Source: CAYOOP01 sp964405685
Lineage (GTDB): Bacteria; Pseudomonadota; Alphaproteobacteria; Rickettsiales; SXRF01
Direction: 5' to 3'
Assembly (NCBI GenBank): GCA_964405685.1
Contig: CAYOOP010000001.1
Span: 372,001 to 436,000 of the forward strand
Length of the DNA stretch: 64,000 nt
The translations under genes and the position numbers were made by a program. The notes below the pieces were generated by a model. The model did not search any database. It worked only from the letters and a program-made list of their open reading frames with translations, and had not been told where the DNA came from. Below are positions 58,975 through 64,000 of the stretch, piece after piece. Position 1 is the stretch's first letter; each line of letters starts with the position of its first letter.

Positions 58975-60104
58975 TAGAAGCCTCCTACCGCGGCGCTGCT
59001 GGAGCTGGAGCTAGGCTTGCTCGGTTTTTTACTACCGTCATCACCGAAGCGCTTGGCTTCTTCTTCGGTTTCCTCGCGCGAGCCGGTAAATAGCGCTTCG
59101 CGCGCTACTTGCTCGGTGATGATGCCGGCGTCCATCAACCCGTAAATATTATCGCGCATGGTGCGCATGCCGAGTTTCGCGCCAATCTGAATGAGCGACG
59201 TCATCTGCGGGATTTTATTTTCGCGAATCAGGTTGCGGATCGCCGGCGTTGCCAGCATGATCTCGTGTGCTGCCACGCGGCCGCCCTCGCGTTTTTTAAG
59301 CAAGGTTTGCGTAATCACGGCCTGTAGTGCCACTGACAGCATCGAGCGCACCATTTCTTTATCGTGCGCAGGGAACACGTCGATAATCCGGTCGATCGTC
59401 TCTGGCGCGGAATTGGTGTGCAGTGTGCCCATGACCAAGTGGCCGGTTTCAGCGGCGGTTAAGGCGAGCTGAATCGTTTCCAAATCGCGCAGCTCACCGA
59501 CTAAAATAATATCCGGGTCTTCACGCAGCGAGCTCCTGAGCGCACGCGCAAATGAATTGGTGTGCCGTCCGACCTCGCGCTGGTTGATGAGTGATTTTTT
59601 GGAGGAGTGTACAAACTCGATCGGATCTTCGATCGTCAAAATATGTTTGCTGGTGGTGGTGTTGATGTAATCGATCATTGCCGCAAGTGTGGTGGATTTT
59701 CCCGAACCGGTGGGGCCCGTTACCAAAATCAACCCTTTATGAAACTCGCACAGTTTTTTGAAAATTTCCGGCGCCTGCAAATCGCTCAAGGATTTAATAC
59801 GCGTCGGGATGCTACGCATGACCGCGGCGGGGCCGTGCAAATTGTTAAACGCGTTGACGCGAAACCGCAAATTCTCACCAAACGAAATAGCAAAGTCGAT
59901 TTCAAGGTCTTGTTCAAACACGGAGCGCTGTTGTTCGGTCATGAGCGCATAGAGCATTTGCTTAATGTCTTCGGCCGTGAGCGCGCCGCCTTTAAACGGC
60001 ACGATTTCGCCGTTCAAACGCAAAATCGGCGGATTGGTCGGCGACAGGTGCAGATCGGACGCACCATTGCGCTGCATTTCAACGAGAAGTTCGGTAATTT
60101 CCAT
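58974..60104 (-). CDS. pilT: Twitching motility ATPase PilT
   Basis: A hexameric ATPase of 376 residues that depolymerises type IV pili. The start is the ATG at 60104; a GTG two codons upstream is the alternative. Motifs are VTGPTGSGKSTTLAAMIDYI (Walker A, about residues 130-149), HILTIEDPIEFVH, PDIILVGELRDLETIQLALTAAETGHLVMGTLHT (Walker B and His box), and the C-terminal PilT signature TPAIRNLIRENK (AIRNLIRE, essential for retraction). A Ser/Lys-rich tail of about 25 residues (KKPSKPSSSSSSAAVGGF) is an unusual extension. pilU overlaps its stop by 1 bp; the TPR gene lies 32 bp upstream. Confidence 0.95.
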   Translation of the reverse strand: MEITELLVEMQRNGASDLHLSPTNPPILRLNGEIVPFKGGALTAEDIKQMLYALMTEQQRSVFEQDLEIDFAISFGENLRFRVNAFNNLHGPAAVMRSIPTRIKSLSDLQAPEIFKKLCEFHKGLILVTGPTGSGKSTTLAAMIDYINTTTSKHILTIEDPIEFVHSSKKSLINQREVGRHTNSFARALRSSLREDPDIILVGELRDLETIQLALTAAETGHLVMGTLHTNSAPETIDRIIDVFPAHDKEMVRSMLSVALQAVITQTLLKKREGGRVAAHEIMLATPAIRNLIRENKIPQMTSLIQIGAKLGMRTMRDNIYGLMDAGIITEQVAREALFTGSREETEEEAKRFGDDGSKKPSKPSSSSSSAAVGGF

Positions 60105-60135
60105 GGCCACCGGGCTTGAGACGGGTGAAATTCAC

Positions 60136-61854
60136 CTATCTATTAGACCGCAGAAAGGTTAACCGATCCTGAACCGCTTTAATGTTAACGCCTAAGGTTT
60201 CGCCGCGCATATAGGCATCTAAGATATTGGAATATAAAGAAGAAGCTTCATCCTTTTTCCCCATCTTATCAAACATCACCGCTAAATTATACTTGTACGA
60301 GAGGTTCTCCGGAGCCAAAGAAACCGCCTTGCTCATGGACTGTGTGGCGGCGACATAGTCGCCCTTCTTCTGATAAATCACTGCCATTTGTGCGGGAATG
60401 GCACTGAAATCAGGGTTGCGAACCATCAGGGTTTGTAATTTTCCGAGCGCCTCATCCGGCGCTTCTTCCGCCACAAGGCCCAAGAAGTTATTCAGCGCAT
60501 CGCGATTGGTGGGGTCTTTGGTCAGCACATCCGCATAGAGCGGACGCGCAAGATTAAATTGCCCCGCGCGGTGATATGCAATGGCGAGCCCCAGCTTGGC
60601 TTGCACATTCTCAGGCTCCGTCCCCAGTGCATTTTTATAGATTTCAACCGCAACGCTTGTTTCACCGTTGATCAAGGCGTTATAAGCTTTTTCGAGTTCG
60701 TAGCCGATGTCGAGCCCCGGCTTTTTCACCATGATGTCTAGGCGATTGTTCTTGGGCGAGGCTTCCGACGTTGACGCGTCAAACACCTCATTGGTTTTGT
60801 GTTCACGTCCAATCGTCATGTGTTCGGTTTTTTCTTCCTTGGGGGTATCCACTCCCGCCGGAATTTTTGACAGAGTCTTTTTGGAATCTTTGGAAAGTTT
60901 AGGATCGGGCGTTGCGATAGGCGTTGCGGCAACCGCAGTGCTAGGTGCAGGCGATTTGAGCGCTTGATCCACCACTTGCTGCGGTTCTGAAACCACAGAT
61001 ACAGGAGCAGTGGCGAGCGCAGGTGCTGGCGGTGGTGTTTCAACTGCGGGTGCGGGTGGCGGTGTAGCGGCTACCGGCGCAGGGGGTGGAGCGGGGGGCG
61101 CTTTACCCGTTACATCAACCGGTTCAGGCAATGGCTCGGCTGCGTCGGTTGCTACCAGCGGGGCGGGTGCACCGGCTGCGGGTGCAAGCTCGGCCAAAGT
61201 AACGGTGGAGGCATGGGTTTGTGCCACTGGCGCGATTGCTTGCGGAGCAACATAGGGTATTTCCACTACCGCTTCTTGCGCTGGCACAGGAGCAATCGCC
61301 GAAAGCGCGGCGATGAAGGAAGCCACACTAAGCGGCGGCGCAACCTTTACCGGCGTTTTAGGCGCCACCGGCATGGGCGGAACATAGGTAGTTTGAACGC
61401 TAGCAGCGCCGGGAGTGGCGATAGCCACAGGCGCTTGACTTGGCGGTTCCACCAGTGTTGGCGGTTGATAAATACCTTGCGCTTGCGGCACATCCCCCAC
61501 GCTGACTTTCAGCGGTGTTGGGCTAGCAAGCTTGGGCTTGAGTATGTCAGCGGCGCTGTTACGCTGACTGATCATTAAGCGTTTGGGTCCCGAAGGCGGC
61601 TGCGCGATAGGCTTGCCTACACCACTTTGAAATACATTCGAAAGCTGCACGTCCATCAACTGCACCGGCAAGGTTTTATCAACCACATCCGCGGTCGGTT
61701 GATCGGCCGGTAAACTTGGTATGTTGACCACCAGTGGTTTGCCGCGCGTGATGGTCACTTCTTTAGAGACAGCTGCGCTATCATCAGCCGTGGCGTTGCG
61801 TGCAAAGGCTGAGAAAATCAAAACAAAGCATAGACTAGCTTTGAAAACGCGCAA
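60136..61854 (-). CDS. Exported TPR protein upstream of pilTU
   Basis: A 572-residue protein whose only plausible start is the TTG at 61854, with AGGG 8 bp upstream and an in-frame stop seven codons before it. The signal peptide is residues 1-23 (ending RNATA). The N-terminal segment VTITRGKPLVVNIPSLPADQPTADV resembles the beta domain at the start of secretin-associated pilus proteins. A long Pro/Ala-rich region follows (about 100-310). The C-terminal part (about 380-560) holds four or five tetratricopeptide repeats (VEIYKNALGTEPENVQAKLG, LAIAYHRAGQFNLARPLYAD, LAVMFDKMGKKDEASSLYSN). By position it is probably a periplasmic pilus assembly or PilF/W-like scaffold. Confidence 0.7.
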   Translation of the reverse strand: MRVFKASLCFVLIFSAFARNATADDSAAVSKEVTITRGKPLVVNIPSLPADQPTADVVDKTLPVQLMDVQLSNVFQSGVGKPIAQPPSGPKRLMISQRNSAADILKPKLASPTPLKVSVGDVPQAQGIYQPPTLVEPPSQAPVAIATPGAASVQTTYVPPMPVAPKTPVKVAPPLSVASFIAALSAIAPVPAQEAVVEIPYVAPQAIAPVAQTHASTVTLAELAPAAGAPAPLVATDAAEPLPEPVDVTGKAPPAPPPAPVAATPPPAPAVETPPPAPALATAPVSVVSEPQQVVDQALKSPAPSTAVAATPIATPDPKLSKDSKKTLSKIPAGVDTPKEEKTEHMTIGREHKTNEVFDASTSEASPKNNRLDIMVKKPGLDIGYELEKAYNALINGETSVAVEIYKNALGTEPENVQAKLGLAIAYHRAGQFNLARPLYADVLTKDPTNRDALNNFLGLVAEEAPDEALGKLQTLMVRNPDFSAIPAQMAVIYQKKGDYVAATQSMSKAVSLAPENLSYKYNLAVMFDKMGKKDEASSLYSNILDAYMRGETLGVNIKAVQDRLTFLRSNR

Positions 61855-61957
61855 ATGGTTACCCTGTTTTTTTTAAACCAACTGCGGTGAAGTGTAAGCG
61901 ATATTTTTTCTGTTAGCGAGAAAAAAAGAATTGAATCAAGATAATAATTTTGAGCGC

Positions 61958-62617
61958 CTACTCCGACGTCGCTGCGTGCGACTGCAGCCATCTTTTCATC
62001 AACCCAATTTCCTGTGACTGAGAGCGGATAATATCGCGCGATAGTTTTAGCAGCGCCGGATCTTCGCCCTCATCTAACATCACCTCGGCCATGTCGATCG
62101 CACCTTGGTGATGCGGAATCATCCCACGCGCAAAATCAATATCAGGGTCGCCGGTGTAGATAATGTCCATGCCCTGATGCATTGTGTGCATGGTAGCTTC
62201 AAAACGTTTCTCCGATTCGGTGTTTGCGGCTGGTTTAGATTCACCGCGCGTTGCCAACCAGTGGTTCATCATCGCAATTTCCTGCTCTTGCGCGGCGATG
62301 ATCAGCTTTGCAAGCGCAGCGATTTCTTTGTCCTGGCCGTATTTCAGCACGATTTTAGCCATGTCGATCGCACCTTGATGATGCGGCACCATGCCACGTG
62401 TAAAGTCAGTATCGAAATCACCCGTGTAGGCAATTGCCATACCCTGATGCATTTTGTGCATGGACTTTTTGTAAGCCTTGGTGGAGGGCGCGCCACAATT
62501 GCACTTTTCATTTTTGGCGTGTGCGTGCTTGTGCGCATGCGAGTGATGTGCGTGGTCACCAGCAAATGCGGGTGAACACATCAGCGCAAGCGCTGCAAGC
62601 AAAGAAGAAAGTTTCAT
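61958..62617 (-). CDS. Tandem DUF305 protein, probable periplasmic copper binder
   Basis: A 219-residue periplasmic protein. The signal peptide is residues 1-19 (ending SPAFA), followed by a His-rich stretch (GDHAHHSHAHKHAHAKNEKC) and CNCG. Two copies of the DUF305 fold follow, at about residues 50-120 and 135-212. Each carries MHQGM..., the DxDFxRGMxPHHQGAIDMA motif and a Met-rich helix. DUF305 proteins such as CopM bind Cu through these His/Met clusters. Two domains in one chain and the His-rich leader suggest high copper capacity. A peroxiredoxin gene lies 21 bp upstream on the same strand, probably in the same transcript. Confidence 0.9.
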   Translation of the reverse strand: MKLSSLLAALALMCSPAFAGDHAHHSHAHKHAHAKNEKCNCGAPSTKAYKKSMHKMHQGMAIAYTGDFDTDFTRGMVPHHQGAIDMAKIVLKYGQDKEIAALAKLIIAAQEQEIAMMNHWLATRGESKPAANTESEKRFEATMHTMHQGMDIIYTGDPDIDFARGMIPHHQGAIDMAEVMLDEGEDPALLKLSRDIIRSQSQEIGLMKRWLQSHAATSE

Positions 62618-62638
62618 AGGGCGCTCCTTTGTTTTGAG

Positions 62639-63241
62639 TTATAGATTCGAGGCTTCTTTTTTCAGGTAAGCAGCCACGCCTTCGGCATTTGGCTTCATAC
62701 CGTCTTCGCCGCGTTCCCAGCCGGCTGGGCAGACATCCCCGTTTTCCTCGAAGAACTGGAGTGCGTCGACCATGCGGATGGCTTCGTCAATGTTGCGACC
62801 GAGCGGTAAATTGTTGACCACCTGGTGTTGCACAATGCCCTTGCTATCAATTAAAAACGTGCCGCGCAGCGAGACTTTTTCACCAATTAACACATCATAA
62901 TCCCGCGCGATTTGTTTGGTGAGATCCGCGATCATCGGGAACTGCACATTGCCAATGCCGCCTTTTTCCACCGGTGTTTGTTTCCACGCCAGATGTGTGA
63001 AATGCGAATCAATCGAACACGCAATCACTTCGGTTTTGCGCAGCTTGAACTCTTTCAGACGATTGTTAAAGGCAATAATTTCCGAAGGGCACACGAAAGT
63101 AAAGTCCAGTGGGTAGAAAAACAACACAATGTTCTTGCCCTTGCCGAATTTCTTGAGGTTAAAATTGTCATCAAACGAATTATCCGGCATCACGGCAGTT
63201 GCAGTAAAATCCGGTGCCTCTTTGCCAACGAGTACAGCCAT
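62639..63241 (-). CDS. 2-Cys peroxiredoxin (AhpC/TSA family)
   Basis: A 200-residue thiol peroxidase. The ribosome site AGGAG sits immediately before the ATG at 63247, too close, but 6 bp before the ATG at 63241, so I take the latter. The peroxidatic Cys51 is in FYPLDFTFVCPSEIIAFN. The resolving Cys is in ENGDVCPAGW near residue 171, giving the typical 2-Cys class. KTEVIACSIDSHFTHLAW and SLRGTFLIDSKG are family blocks. It reduces H2O2 and organic peroxides. No reductase gene (ahpF) is adjacent. DUF305 follows on the same strand. Confidence 0.95.
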   Translation of the reverse strand: MAVLVGKEAPDFTATAVMPDNSFDDNFNLKKFGKGKNIVLFFYPLDFTFVCPSEIIAFNNRLKEFKLRKTEVIACSIDSHFTHLAWKQTPVEKGGIGNVQFPMIADLTKQIARDYDVLIGEKVSLRGTFLIDSKGIVQHQVVNNLPLGRNIDEAIRMVDALQFFEENGDVCPAGWERGEDGMKPNAEGVAAYLKKEASNL

Positions 63242-63366
63242 AGTCATCTCCTAAAATGTGTGGGCACCTCTAAAAACACGCTAAACCACGCGCTTTTAGA
63301 GACACCCTGAGGTTAAACAATAGAGCAGTATAGACATATAGTCGACTTCTCACTAAGTTACAAGAC

Positions 63367-63987
63367 ATGCTGAAATTCAAAAATCCCGGAATCGTCCCGA
63401 TCATTTTTATTATTTGCGCAACCGCTGTACTGCTGTCACTCAGTGCCTGGCAGTTCAAGCGCTTGGCGTGGAAAGAGGAGCTCCTCTCCCAAATTGAAAC
63501 GGCGATGAGCGCGCCCGCCGTTACCAGCATCACTGGCGATGTCGGCTACCATAAAGCCCTCTTGACCGGTGCTTACATAAACACCCCCCCCCTCCGCTTT
63601 GTCGGCACCAAAAGCAATGGCTATGTCTACTATGTGTCGTTTAAGCTGGACGACAGCGATGAAATCATCCTCATCAATCGTGGCTGGTTCGAAGCCAAGG
63701 ATGGGCCTAAAATCGAACCTGGTATCGTCACGGTGGAGGGTATCCTGCGCCCCTTCCACGAAAAACGCCGCTTCGCCCCTGAAAATGCGCCCGATAAAAA
63801 CATCTGGTTTACCGAAAACGTTGCCGAAATTCACGCCACCACCGGCCTTACCATTGCACCCTATGTACTAGAGACCGGGAAAATCCCACCGCTTCGGAAC
63901 GACCATTTGGGCTACGCCATCACCTGGCTTATTCTTGCCATTCTCGGTCTCGTGATGTTTGCACTTTATTGTAAGGAAAAACCCTAA
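63367..63987 (+). CDS. SURF1 family cytochrome c oxidase assembly protein
   Basis: A 206-residue inner-membrane protein with helices at about residues 10-28 (VPIIFIICATAVLLSLSAWQ) and about 183-202 (AITWLILAILGLVMFALYC). Between them is a periplasmic beta domain with ..SAWQFKRLAWKEELLSQIE, the family's G-Y-H-K segment (VGYHKALLTGAYI), VGTKSNGYVYYVSFKLDDSDEIILINRGWF, and the conserved C-terminal RNDHLGYAITWL. SURF1 assists haem a insertion into cytochrome oxidase subunit I. The rest of the oxidase cluster (ctaB, ctaG, coxC) is presumably nearby but outside this window. Confidence 0.93.
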   Translation: MLKFKNPGIVPIIFIICATAVLLSLSAWQFKRLAWKEELLSQIETAMSAPAVTSITGDVGYHKALLTGAYINTPPLRFVGTKSNGYVYYVSFKLDDSDEIILINRGWFEAKDGPKIEPGIVTVEGILRPFHEKRRFAPENAPDKNIWFTENVAEIHATTGLTIAPYVLETGKIPPLRNDHLGYAITWLILAILGLVMFALYCKEKP

Positions 63988-64000
63988 GCCTTGTGCCCAA

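Noticed and set aside
1..64000. CRISPR arrays, insertion sequences, prophage genes, rRNA and tRNA genes
   Set aside because: No regularly spaced repeats, transposase or phage motifs, or rRNA/tRNA signatures were found by eye.

Overview
The window is a gene-dense stretch (about 50% G+C by eye) of an alphaproteobacterial chromosome. The evidence is the family content (DUF3576 lipoprotein, ubiquinol-cytochrome c chaperone, SURF1, alphaproteobacterial-type RpoH), the hom-glpX and hemE/ppsR neighbourhoods, and sites that look like CtrA (TTAA-N7-TTAA) and CcrM (GANTC) targets. A complete rpoBC/ribosomal operon, porins, PilT/PilU and a prepilin, and intact amino-acid, haem and glutathione genes argue against a strongly reduced endosymbiont. 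A free-living or predatory lineage is plausible, but order-level placement is a guess. I see no rRNA, tRNA, CRISPR array, insertion sequence or prophage.

Layout. 0-15 kb: Nfu Fe-S protein (cut by the window edge), ABC-2 permease, SecB, OmpA-like protein, dihydrolipoyl dehydrogenase, an ankyrin/EF-hand protein, a GNAT acetyltransferase, heat-shock sigma factor RpoH, cytochrome bc1 chaperone, AhcY, small proteins, dCTP deaminase, MurA, YggS, a porin and a DUF3576 lipoprotein. 15-19 kb: a minus-strand operon with PilM/N, PilO and PilP (or GspL/M)-like proteins, ending in an ABC ATPase. 19-23 kb: rho, hemJ, hemH, hemE. The 332 bp between hemE and the divergent ppsR has DnaA boxes, AT-rich DNA and GANTC sites, and is the best candidate for oriC. 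23-30 kb: ppsR, then hom-glpX-lgt-midA in an overlapping operon, a membrane protein and a TAXI-type binding protein.

29.7-30.25 kb is non-coding. It carries a near-consensus Pho box with a correctly spaced -10, long-range complementary segments and a strong terminator: a candidate phosphate-starvation RNA. 30-42 kb: the minus-strand secE-nusG-rplKAJL-rpoB-rpoC cluster, with an AT-rich orphan gene inserted between rpoB and rpoC. 42-45 kb: probable 6S RNA, fau, a YmdB-type phosphoesterase, and a prepilin gene behind a perfect CtrA-like box. 45-57.8 kb: gshB, a histidine kinase, a second EF-hand protein, gltX, pmbA, murJ, yaaA, an outer-membrane barrel and ettA. 57.8-62 kb: pilU, pilT and a TPR protein. 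The end holds a copper-type DUF305 protein, a peroxiredoxin and SURF1.

Two themes cross the window. A type IV pilus-like machine is spread over three loci (15.8-19.0, 44.1 and 57.9-61.9 kb), with the pilin apparently under cell-cycle control. Regulatory RNA and leader structures are also unusually visible: a C-rich rho leader, a 5'-terminal hairpin before secE, a long hairpin between rplL and rpoB, the 6S candidate and the Pho-box RNA.
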